From Lepas anatifera (lineage: Eukaryota; Arthropoda; Thecostraca; Lepadidae), in NCBI GenBank assembly GCA_034440635.1, contig JAOTON010001929.1, positions 1,191,001 to 1,255,000 on the forward strand: DNA of 64,000 nucleotides, written 5' to 3'. The notes beneath the pieces are model-generated. The model made no database searches, was not told the origin of the DNA, and worked only from the letters and a program-made list of their open reading frames with translations. The position numbers and the translations under genes were made by a program. Shown here piece by piece: positions 11,435 to 22,440 of the stretch (the first letter of the stretch is position 1; each line of letters opens with the position of its first letter).

Positions 11435-13341
11435 GCACAGAAAGAATTTATTACAAGGTACACGCTTAAAATTGTGTTTCTACAAATTTTACCATTGCAG
11501 AACAATAGTTGCACCGTAGTTCAATTACCGAAGTAAAACAACCCTGGTTACCTCACTAGCATAAAGCAATGCAATTGCTACGGAATGACAACCTTGCCTT
11601 GTGCCACAATAGTGCGCGCCTCGTTCATACCTGGTTCATACCTTGCTTGCGCACCAGCGCTGCACTAACTGAATACTAGGCGTTGTAGTGGCATTGTAAA
11701 TAGCTGGTAGGTAAAGCTAGGGCGTTGTTGCACCTTTGCTCGGCCATTGTCGTTTGACTATGGTTTCAAATACCTGCTCGGGTTACGGTCGCCATCTTGC
11801 TTTCTGTTTACCCGTGGCAATACACAGTGGCCTGGCACGCATGCCGTGTAGGTTAGAAGAAATGTGACTTATTTTAATTAATCGTGTAACTTTGGAAGCT
11901 GTCTGGAATATTTGTCAGTGATCTGCGAGTGGAAAGTATTGTTCTCTGTTCCAATAGTTGAAAAGTGAGACATTTTGGAATGGTAAATCCAGGTCCAGGT
12001 AAGTAGGTATGTGGTTATTTCAGGCATGTATGCCATATTGGTATTAAGGCTCATATTTTCGTGTCAAACGAGCACAGACTATTTGATCATATGGCTTAGG
12101 TACCTGCAGTGGGTAGAACCTATTTATGTTTGCCTTATGGGCCCGTTTGAAAAATAGGGTGAGTTGGGTTCCAATATGATCTTGTTAGTGTCTTCAGATG
12201 GATCGGCGCCTGATGAGTGATGCTGTGTTTTACCGATATGGGTAAGACAACGTGCTGGTTATTTTCTTGCTTGAGAGGTGGCTCAATGCTTCCCTTTTTC
12301 TACCGATGGTCTTCCGGTTGCATTAGGGGCCAGAAAACGCTTTAGCTTTCGCATAGAGACTGAAAAGTTCCTTTTGAAGCAGATGTAGGTACAAGGGGAG
12401 GGGCTAAGAGGGCTCAAGCCCCATTCCACACCATGAAATGTCAGAGTGCCTAAAGTAAATGCATAGTCGGATGCTGTCCAGACACTATGGCAGGGGAGGC
12501 GCGAGCGCCCAAGCTTCCCCCCCCTTCGAATGAAGTCCTGGATCTGCCGCTGTTGTAAATACGTAATCCGAGTCTCGTTTTACCCTTGCAAGAAGCCTTG
12601 CAACACTCTTGTTCCCTCTCCGTTACGCTTTGGTAAAGCGGTTGTGTAAGCAAGGTTCTAATCTCGTCACGCTCTTGTAGGAAGGCTGCAAGAGCCTTAA
12701 TACCAATAAGAGACTTAATACATGAGCCTTAATACCAATATGGCATACATGCCTGAAGTAACCACATACCTACTTACCTGGACCTGGATTTACCATTCCA
12801 AAATGTCTCACTTTTCAACTATTGGAACAGAGAACAATACTTTCCACTCGCAGATCACCGACAAATATTCCAGACAGCTTCCAAAGTTCCACGATTGATT
12901 AAAATAAGTCACATTTATTCTAACCTACACGGCATGCGTGCCAGGCCACTGTGTATTGCCACGGGTAAACAGAAAGCAAGATGGCGACCGTAACCCGAGC
13001 AGGTATTGGAAACCATAGTCAAATGACAATGGCCGAGCAAGGGTGCAACAACGCCCTAGCTTTACCTACCAGCTATTTACAATGCCACTACAACGCCTAG
13101 TATTCAGTTAGTGCAGCGCTGGTGCGCAAGCAAGGTATGAACCAGGTATGAACGAGGCGCGCACTATTGTGGCACAAGGCAAGGTTGTCATTCCGTAGTA
13201 ATTGCATTGCTTTATGCTAGTGACGTGACCAGGGTTGTTTTACTTCGGTAATTGAACTACGGTGCAACTATTGTTTTGCAATCGTAAAACTTGTAGAAAC
13301 ACATTTTTAAGCATGCACCTTGTAATAAATTATTTCTGTGT
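11435..13341. mobile_element. Palindromic (fold-back) element D with about 620-bp arms
   Basis: The left arm (about 11435-12055) and right arm (about 12722-13341) are inverted copies of each other with high identity by eye. The outer ends are acagaaa-aatttattacaagg on the left and its reverse complement on the right. The spacer holds an inverted copy of the outside segment X (12117-12355) and a small hAT-like element (12380-12552). No coding sequence was recognised. Whether this is a transposon or a local inverted duplication cannot be decided from one copy. Confidence 0.8.
12380..12552. mobile_element. Small hAT-like element in the spacer of D
   Basis: The right end, read in reverse, begins CAGCGGCAGATCC; the left end begins CAGATGTAGGTACAAGGGG. 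Both resemble the CAGTGGCGGATCCA start shared by several elements here. The flanking 8-mers match only weakly. Confidence 0.45.
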
Positions 13342-13365
13342 ACGGGCTTGTATCATCTTTATTTT

Positions 13366-13905
13366 CCAAAGATAATCCAACCATCATTTTAGTAATGGGG
13401 CCTAAAGGGGCCCCCTCCAGGGCAATTTTAAAATGTTGGCGAATAGGGCGGACTGCTTCGATTTTCTTCTAAATTGTTATATAGGCCCTTTACACCAAAA
13501 GGGAAAATCTGGCTGAAGAACAGGCCCGTTGCATTGATTAAAAGGGGCCTCGAAGATCCAAAAACCCGTTATCCGCCAATCAATAGGAAAAACCTTATCA
13601 TGATGCATATCATATGAAAGGGCTCTTTCCCAAAGATAATCCAACCATCATTTTAGTGATGGAGGCCCTAGGATCCCCACTAGGGGAACTAAAAATTTTG
13701 GTGAATAGGGCGGACTACTTCGATTTTTTTCAAAATTGGTATATAGGACCTTCATACCAAAAGGAAAAGTCTGGCTGAAAAACGTGCCGTTGCTTGATGA
13801 AAAGGAACCCTAAAAGGGCCTCGAAGACTCAAAAACCCTATTATCCACTTATCAGTTTGAAAAAAACATTATGATGCATACCATATGAAAGGCTCTATTG
13901 GCCCA
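13366..13905. repeat. Tandem duplication, unit about 265 bp, two copies
   Basis: The copies start at about 13366 and 13631 with ccaaagataatccaaccatc. They continue in parallel through gaatagggcggact, ccaaaagg, tctggctgaa, cctcgaaga and atgatgcat-ccatatgaaag, with moderate divergence. Confidence 0.85.
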
Positions 13906-13951
13906 TTCGCTGGAAATATCTTCTCGAATCAGGGGTTCCTGGGTGGCTTAA

Positions 13952-14100
13952 CCCGCGCCCCAGGGGGAGTCCGGCGCCACTTTCGCCCCATCGGGGGCCA
14001 TCGAAGGCTCCCTCTAACTCCGAAAATATGGGGATTTGCGCAAATCTGCAAAGTGCATTAGAACGTTCGTGTGAATTCAGTAAGAAATTACTTCGCATGT
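13952..14100 (+). mobile_element. TTAA element, family C, left-end fragment C1
   Basis: TTAA at 13948-13951 is followed by CCCGCGCCCCAGGGGG and then by the interior seen in C2 and C3. The fragment stops at the TTAA (14101-14104) where element B1 begins. The rest of C1 does not resume after B1. Confidence 0.8.
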
Positions 14101-14104
14101 TTAA

Positions 14105-15113
14105 CACGCGCCCCGCTGGGGTCCCTGGCATGACGAGCCCCGCTGGGGGGGGCGTTTTTCGCCCCCTCCCCTTCGTATCTCATTTCCCAGGAAAGCTAAT
14201 GAAAAATTACGGACGGTGCTCGAAAGCTCTTGATAAGACGAAGAGAAATCATAAGAAGCATTTATGTCAGGTCAATATTGAGGTCAGCATAGGTCAAAGA
14301 AGATTCCATAGGCTTATAACAGGGCAGACTACGTTTCCACCTCTAGATATTTACTAAAAAAGCTAGAGCAAATATTTATGCATCACTGGATTCCTCTCAT
14401 CGTGGCGAATCGAATGATGTATAATATGACCTTTCTAGGTTAAATTGTGAAAATGACCTGACGTCATGCTAGGTCAGGATCACAGGGTCACCTGGTATGG
14501 TCATGCTGCATATCAATGAACTCCACGTGACAATATAAGCACAATGTAAGCAAAATAATAGCTTTATCTCAATTCAGCGCGAAGCTATTGGCAAAACAAT
14601 CACTTTATGCTCCTGTGACCCCGACATGACCTTGGAGAGGTCAGATGGTCAAAAACTCGACTTAATGGTCAAGATCGTGGTAAGAATACACGATTTGATG
14701 ATTTTTAGCTTTATCTATCCAGTATTTACCGAAAACGAGCCCTTTCAATTTTTCATTGTAGACCTATAATGGGGTGCCAAAAATTGACCCCACCTTAGGT
14801 CAACAATATCAAAATTCCGAGATAGTAGATTTTCACACCCTAATGACCTTATAATATGAAAGTTTCAAACTGATCGGTTGGCTAATATTCCTTAGGCGCC
14901 GCTCCAAACTTGTGATTTTAGGTTTTGAGGTTGGGTCGCTTGATCTTGGATAGCTCCTTGACCTGACATGACCTGACTTAAAAATTGGGTCAGATGCGTA
15001 AAATTGATCAGGAATAAGGAGCTGTAAGTTTCGTTGCTCTGCGTCTCTTCATGCTTGCGTTATTTGGGTAAAACCAGGAGGGGGCGAATTTCGCCCCCGC
15101 AGCGGGGCGCGTG
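14105..15113 (+). mobile_element. TTAA element, family B, copy B1 (1,009 bp)
   Basis: The element is bounded by TTAA at 14101-14104 and 15114-15117. The ends are CACGCGCCCCGCTGGGG on the left and the reverse complement of CACGCGCCCCGCTGCGG on the right. It is rich in AGGTCA/TGACCT and has no transposase. Copy B2 (46316-47316) lies in the opposite orientation. The left flank is family C and the right flank is family A; see findings. Confidence 0.87.
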
Positions 15114-15620
15114 TTAAGATAGCATAAGTCGGAACAGGGTGAACTTATCCGATTGAAACTCATATCACATAATGGGCCCACCGAGTTCTCTAACATGTAT
15201 TCCGGTATGTTTATATCGACGACCTAAGGTCAGGTACGAGCCATGACCTCTCCATTGGTAATACATGGGGAAAATGGTTTTAACTTAATAACTAGTAACG
15301 GATGGCGATATAACGCTTATCTTAACTTCATTAGATTTACGTTGTCTCTGCAGTTCTAATTATATGCATTTTACCTAATTTGACCCTGACCTGACCTTAG
15401 GTCAGGTCAAATCCGTGATTTGACCTAGTTTTGACCTCTAGCGACTCTAAATGTGACCTGACAAGAAATGGTTTAAATAATTTCGATGGAGAAGTGGATG
15501 GGCTACCCAACACCGTTTACCGTTTTTCGCTACCTAGCGTGGTTCTCGAGATCTTAGGGGGGGCACGGGTACCCGCCCCCGTCAAAGCTAAGGTGGCTCA
15601 GACGTCCGTCAATGCGTGTG
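15114..15620 (-). mobile_element. TTAA element, family A, partial copy A4
   Basis: This is the reverse complement of the left two-thirds of A1 (2057 to about 2690). It ends in the inverted CACACGCATTGACGG end, followed by TTAA (15621-15624). The other end is missing because the copy begins at the internal TTAA that borders B1. Confidence 0.85.
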
Positions 15621-15901
15621 TTAAAAAATCGTCGCATTAAGATATTACACTGAGGAGACAGACTAGAGTTGGATGGGTTGGAATGGGATGAGGGCTAAAA
15701 CCTTATTCCATGCTGTCCCCTACCTAACTTGCGATTGTAGCGGTGACTCCGATGAAATCTCTCTCCACGTCTGAAGGGTACAGCAGATAAGACAGGCAGT
15801 GCTGCGAGAGAGAACTCAAGCGGAAGTTCTAGCCCAAAATATCCACGTGACAGGCGTCATCTCTCTCCCCCTCTCCCTCTCATTCTCTTACTGTCTCTCT
15901 A

Positions 15902-16081
<180 letters not shown>

Positions 16082-16203
16082 TTTATCTACCCCACCTGTA
16101 AATGAAGCATAAGCTGTGAGGTAAGTGGTAGAATTTGTACTTCCGTTGGCAAAGTAGGGCCGACGGAAGACGTACTCGAGCCGACTTCGACGTAGACTAG
16201 AGC

Positions 16204-17262
16204 CAGTGGTGGATCCAGAAATTCATTGGGGGGAGCTAGGGGCTCGAGCTTCACCCACCAGTACCGCGGTCAGCCCTACCCTCACTCTAAGTATTACTGC
16301 CGAATCCAAAACATCCCTGTAGACCTAAAAACTCTGCTCGGTAACGACCATCCTGAGCTACTCGAAAAACTCTTTACATTTCTAAAAGACTCTGGGCTAG
16401 AGAAGTTTCTATAAATCACCCCTCCCAGTATGTATGATGGAGGGTGCATGGTACACCCCCAAAGTAGGACTTGCCTATTTTCAAATTAACCATTCATGTC
16501 ATAGATGATCCACTGCAAAATTTAAGCAATAGTTGTTTAACCTTTAAATGGTATATCCTAGGCTAAGGATAGGTTATGTTAGGCTAGCTTTGAAATCAGG
16601 TTAGGTTATATAGGTTATATTTCTTCACCGCAGTGATACCTTTCACTGCGGCTCTATGCTAACCACACTCATACTCTTACTAACAATCTAACTGTCCTCT
16701 CACACTTCTTTTCCTCTGCGCGGCGGCTGCCCAGCCGGAGAGGGGAGCTGCAACCTCACCTCCGGGTTGCAGGGTAAATTCGCGGCACCCTGGCCAGGTG
16801 TTTAGCGCAGTTTCTAAAATATGAAAATTATTGATTTAACGGAGGATTTCGAGTAACGTAGACAAGCGGACATCAGTAGCTGACACACAAAATTCTAAAT
16901 TCCAAATTCTAAATTTAAGGTCTTCAACCACAGAGATAACCTTCGCACTGTGCGGGTCTAAATTTATTATAAGACCTCCCTTGGCATGGCTATGCCATTG
17001 CCACGACCGTCCATTTGCAAGCTAAAAACATCTTGCAACCCATTACTTGAAATAACTCCCATTGCTTTAACAGACTAACGTAGCTTGCCCTCACGCAAAA
17101 TTCTAAAACTCCCACACACTCCTTTAGAGGCGGGCAAAGGTGCTGTGCACAGAACGCCTTATAAAAAGCCATAAGTAAGTAAGTAAGTAAGTATTACTAT
17201 AGGGTCTCGAACATTTCGGGGGGGGGGCTTGAGCCCTCTAGACCCCCTTGGATTCGCCACTG
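16204..17262. mobile_element. hAT-type DNA transposon, non-autonomous (1,059 bp, perfect 8-bp TSD)
   Basis: The element is flanked on both sides by ACTAGAGC (16196-16203 and 17263-17270). The left end is CAGTGGTGGATCCA and the right end in reverse is CAGTGGCGAATCCA. A 62-codon open frame at 16226-16414 (HPELLEKLFTFLKDSGLEKF near its end) may be a remnant of coding sequence, but I do not recognise it. Confidence 0.9.
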
Positions 17263-19632
17263 ACTAGAGCGAGAATGTGGCACACGGAGGAGAGAGGTGG
17301 ATCGGTGTAACAGTGCTGTACCGGGGCCCAGGCCCCATCCAGTGGCAGATCCAGAGGGGGACAAAAAAGGCTTTACCTCCTCCCCCAGACGGAAAACCTC
17401 GGGGCGAAACTTATTTTTGCCCCCCCAAGCTGTCGGACCTCTATTTTGCCCCGGGTCCTCTGCAGTTGTAAGCAGGGTTTAGTGCTTCAACTGAACTCTT
17501 CAATTTGAAACAGAACTAGTCAGCTTCAGTGTAAACATTGGGCCTTAGTCCTTTTGTATTTAAAATCGCCACTTGGGTGAATGATCTTTGGATTGCAAAA
17601 TAAAGCATCTTGTGGGCACATCTTTCAACCATGGCGTTATTTTCCGATGTAGGTTTCCCCTCCCCAAGCCTTCCGTTTAGTTAAATTGCGGTCCAATTTT
17701 TCACCGCGTGACTTTTGTTGCTTTTTGACCCTGGTTGAACGGGCGAAAAGCAGAACCTACCGGCTAGAAGGGCCACTGGCCCCATCAGGCGACCACTTGT
17801 GAGCGGTCCAGTTTCAGACTCCGCAAATCCCGTTCCTAGGAGTTGCGGCAGTTGATGACCATTTCATAACATGCATAGTTCAGGTAAGCCTGTAGAACGT
17901 ATTTCGAATACACCCCCAGGCTCGCGGCGAGGATGTCTTCTGACGTCATCTGACCAGGGGAAAATGACGAAGCTACCGCGATCGTGCACACTTGGATGGT
18001 GGGAGAGATACACTGATGACGTGAACTCCGGCAGCTTGCCTTGGTTGATATGTTGGGAAACTATGCCAGAGCATTTCAGATCCAAGCGTTGTCGTCGACT
18101 CGACGACACCTGCGAAGAAAGAGAAAACTGGGTAAGGGAAATGTGGGCGCACATAGTCTAGTGAGCAGAATGTAATATCCTTAGAATACTATTTGATCTA
18201 AGATGCTTATGAGATATAAAGAAGCCCAAAACGTCCAAAACGCATTCAATTTTTCGCGAAACCAGGTATATTCGACGAGAAATATACTTGAAAAGAGTCG
18301 AAATCTACTCTTCTGGACTCCGGGCACAGGTGATCACGGCAACGATCGGACATTTGTGGTCTGAGATTCAGGTGGAATTCATACTTTAAACGAATTCCTC
18401 AATTCACGGAGGCCTATTAGGGTGGGATTGGGTAATAACGATTAGTTAAAAGACACATTTTCTATGAAAATTATGCATCACCGGGATCAGCTGCGATGCC
18501 TATCTTTCAACACATTAATTGAGGAAGCATTGCAACAATCAGATATAGCAGAACATATTGTTAAAATCTCACCGATAGTTTCGTCGGTCCTGCAGGGCGA
18601 AAACATGGGACGACAACCTAAAAGACATTCATAGTTTGAGGTGTCAGATACCATGTCAGGATTAGAGCAAAGAAACACTTTAGAATTCCGCCCTTCTCCC
18701 TGTGCCCCCAAATTCCGTAAACCTCTGATAGGTCATATAGGGAACAAAGTTCTTGAGAAGAAATGTGGTGGAAACAAGTATTCGCGAAGTGGGACAGCAC
18801 ACGAACGAAACGAGCGGATTTCACATACAGCCTTTGTAGCTGCGGTGCCCTAAAACTCTCTCGAAACGAGCGGATTTGAGTTCAAGCTCTTCTGAAACGT
18901 AAGCTTTGCTCAGTTCAAGTCACTTGTCTCATTGAAATATCATGCAAAATGTGATAGATATTTTTTTCTCGCACATAGAGGTGACCACACGCCGTTGGAA
19001 ACAATCTTTGGTGTCCAGAAATGTTAGTTCCAATTTAGAAGTTGGCCAACAAAGCGAAGGCCACAACGAATTGATTTCACGGAGGGCGATTCTGACAGAT
19101 CAACGGTATCACCACATGTTCACAAATCTACCGGTTTCTCGAACTTGTAAAAAGTGCTTCCATTCTTTGACAGCGAAAAGTGATTGTGCTACCACACGTG
19201 CTGCATCATGCTTTGTCGCAGCCGCTGTCACTTTCCACCGTGTTTCCGCATCACGAGGCGGTCACGATCCGATCACGGTTTACCGTCGGCGCGAGACATT
19301 GTGAGACGACCACTTCTGAGACGGCAGATTCTGTCGCGATGGCATTTTCCGTGCTTTATAATGGTGCTGGTGTGGCGTGTTGTATGAAGAACTGTTCTTG
19401 GAAGAAACTTATCAGCCGTTTTGATGCAAGTGGTTTCAATTTCAGTTTTATGGTCGGTTCTTAGCACGTTGTGATTGGTTTGATAAAAACGGCTGATATC
19501 ATACATCCAATTAAGTAAATTTATTATTTCCGTAAAAAATGTATATGCATTTCGAGGCTAAGCAAAGAAGGAAGCCTTCAAATCCACAGGGGAAGCCTCA
19601 GACCCAATTAATTATTGATTTACATAGCAGAA

Positions 19633-19664
<32 letters not shown>

Positions 19665-19712
19665 GCAAGCAGGTTAAAAGGATATAATAGTTTAATAGCA
19701 GTGAGAGGAGCT
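17263..19712. other. Unassigned intergenic DNA
   Basis: No supported gene. A short hAT-like block (cagtggcagatccagaggggg, from 17340) is visible. At 17864-18161 both strands are open for 96 codons, without motifs. A (GA)n tract lies at about 19632-19664. Confidence 0.45.
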
Positions 19713-19716
19713 TTAA

Positions 19717-20736
19717 CCCTCGCCCCACCGGGGGGCCATCGATGGCCCCCCTAAGGTTTTTCGGGATAGCAGAAAAACGACGAGGCGCAGCACCGCGGTT
19801 GAGGGCTCTACCTCTCACTGCATCATTTTCCCATCATCCCTGAAATTTTTACCCGGGTCACCCAAGGTCAGGTCACCAGACGAGGTCAACCAAGGTCACC
19901 TCACTTCACCTTTTAGAGCTCTGTAAGAGCTACATTTCAAAGTCGATCGATTTGAAACTTCCTACACATCATGACCCCTCCAGGGTGTACAAGGTGTATA
20001 TCCGGGATTTTTCGATTTCGTGCCCTGAGGTCAGGTCACGAGGCGACCTCTCCCATTGGAAAAGCATGGGGAAAAGCTATTTCATGATATAAAAGCCACA
20101 AAAATGATTGCAAATACTCAGACTGCTCAGAACAACGTTTTGGACACCCTTTCACGGATCCCAGGGGTCATATTTGCCCTTTGACTTTTCAAGGTCATCC
20201 AAGGTCACCAGAGGTCAAAAACAGTATTTTGACAATAACTTTTGACCTAATTGAGCTAGAGCAATGAAACAAACACCATCGTGTTTGTCTTGTCACTGGC
20301 TTTCATTTGATATACGGCAAGGTCACTTTTTGACCTTTCGTGACCTCAGGTCATATTAGGTCACGAGGTGACCTCTGGCGGTCAAACCACTGGCGGGAGG
20401 TCTTTACGTTCCACATAGCGGAAAAAGTACTGGCAATTTGCTATCAAATGTACTTTACCAGGCCTCAATAGCTCTAATGACATAAGAGTTATGCCCAGTT
20501 GGCTTAATCATTGCATATTTGAGTGAAAATAGCCGATCTTGACCTAATTTGACCTCTGGAGGTCAAACCATTGACCTGAGCACTAAAACATGCGAAGTAA
20601 TTTCTTACTGAATTCACGCGAGCTTTCTATTGCACTTTGCAGATTTGCGCTAACGCCCATATTTTCGGAGTTAGAGGGGGGCCATCGATGGCCCCCGGTG
20701 GGGCGAAGGTGGCGCCGGACCCCGGTGGGGCGCGGG
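19717..20736. mobile_element. TTAA element, family C, copy C2 (1,020 bp)
   Basis: The element is bounded by TTAA at 19713-19716 and 20737-20740. The ends are CCCTCGCCCCACCGGGG and, inverted, CCCGCGCCCCACCGGGG (16 of 17 match). The self-complementary word GGGGGCCATCGATGGCCCCC occurs near both ends. The interior is full of AGGTCA/TGACCT. Confidence 0.88.
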
Positions 20737-20740
20737 TTAA

Positions 20741-22440
20741 GAAATGCCGTGTTGAACAGAATTGGTGGTGGCATGTTTGGCCTTTCATCTCCAGCTCAGT
20801 CGCCGTAGAGAACTCTTTCACGCCCGATTACCCAACACCTCACGCTTCACGAGCAAGATCTGGAAAAATCTGCTGGACATACCAAATTTGTCGCATCGTA
20901 ACTATAAACTGCTTATAACCCACCCCTGCCCTGCTCTTTTTCCCTTTTCAGTAATTAAATATGGAAGCCATCAATAGATGTTACAGAAGAGCGAGGCAGT
21001 ATGTGAAGTTTCCACCTCTGTTTCGGGCGGTAAGTGCGGCAGGTTCGTTTCCTATATTCTGTACTGTCACACGACAAGTCTGCACGGTCTTTGGACATTG
21101 CCAGAGACTTCCACGCCGCAAGGCTGATGGCCAAGGTAGCGAAAGCTTTAAATCAGCCGCAGCAGTGGTCCTGACGTCATTTGTGCGTTAACCGTCGTAA
21201 CTGAAGCAGTTCCGGACCGTGGTGTAGTTAAGATTGGAGTAGTTTATATTTGAGAATATATAAGTGACTTATGGTTCATATCGATCAGGTTATGTCCGGT
21301 GTTTGCAGATAAGTGTGCGTGTTTTGACTTTTAGAAAGGTTGATTGTAATGTTTTAATCAGAGATCAACATGAGGGTGAGTACCATTCCCATTGAGGGGA
21401 GTTATGTATTGATCGCTGGATGAATGCAGTCAAACGAAATGTTGTTCTAGGTAGCTACGGTAGAAATTGCCGCTGCATTTCCATAAGGGGAAATATACTA
21501 ATACATGCGCTTAACATAAGCTGGCTAATCGTTCTACAGGAAATTGCATTACTTATGCTTATGGTTTTACTTCATTTTGACTTTTTTGCCGCTCAGATAA
21601 CTCTTAGAAAAACATGTTATCTCAGAACAACAGCAGGTATCCAACCCAGTAAAAGCTCCATTTATGGAAGAGGAAGCAGTATTAAAAGCAATACAATGTA
21701 AGAAAAGCCTACCGATAATATATCTAAGTTGACGTAATTTACCTACATGTGGCTCATGTGTGCTTTTGTATTGCACAGAAGTTACAATTTCACAATCGCT
21801 TACTTGCCTGTGTCTTATGAGTGTTTTTGCATTGCATTTTGAACTGTAAGTAGCAATAAGACAAAAGGCCCACACGTGAAAAGCACAGGATGCATACTGG
21901 AATATAGGAGTTAGGTATGACTCCTTTATATGCTCAAGAAGAAACGCTTGTAAAATTTCACATTTAATGTTCACCAAAAAAGTATGCTATTGAATTGAAG
22001 CAAATATTTTACTTTGGAAACAGCGATGTTTAAGAGTTTAGAAAAATAGTAGATATATGTCCTTTCAGGACGCATTCAGACTCACTAGTTCTCTCCCTCG
22101 ATGTCAGCGTTTTTAATTGAATAATTTCCTAGGCACCAGGTGATCTCTGCTCCTTAATATTCAGATACACAGATTAACGCTAAGGTTTTCTGAGATTAAT
22201 AACTGAGTTTAAGGCAGGAGGCAACGTACAGAAAACTGCATTGGCTAAAGAATAAAACCACCGTCAACTATAATACAGAAATCACCTTTCCTGGTGAAGA
22301 AGTAATAACATATTTGGCTTGTCTCCAAGGCATACACACAGACGTACGACTAATTTGTGTCTGACATCAGACTGCATTAAAAAAGTTTGAGGAATGCGGC
22401 CGAAATCGGATATGACTAACAAATAGTGAAAGGCACCATG
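20741..22440. other. Unassigned intergenic DNA
   Basis: I see no gene or repeat that I can support. Open frames at 20960-21190 and 21420-21700 lack motifs and clear splice context. Confidence 0.4.

Noticed and set aside
17871..18161. 96-codon frames open on both strands
   Set aside because: No motif, no splice sites, and mirrored on both strands, so likely chance.
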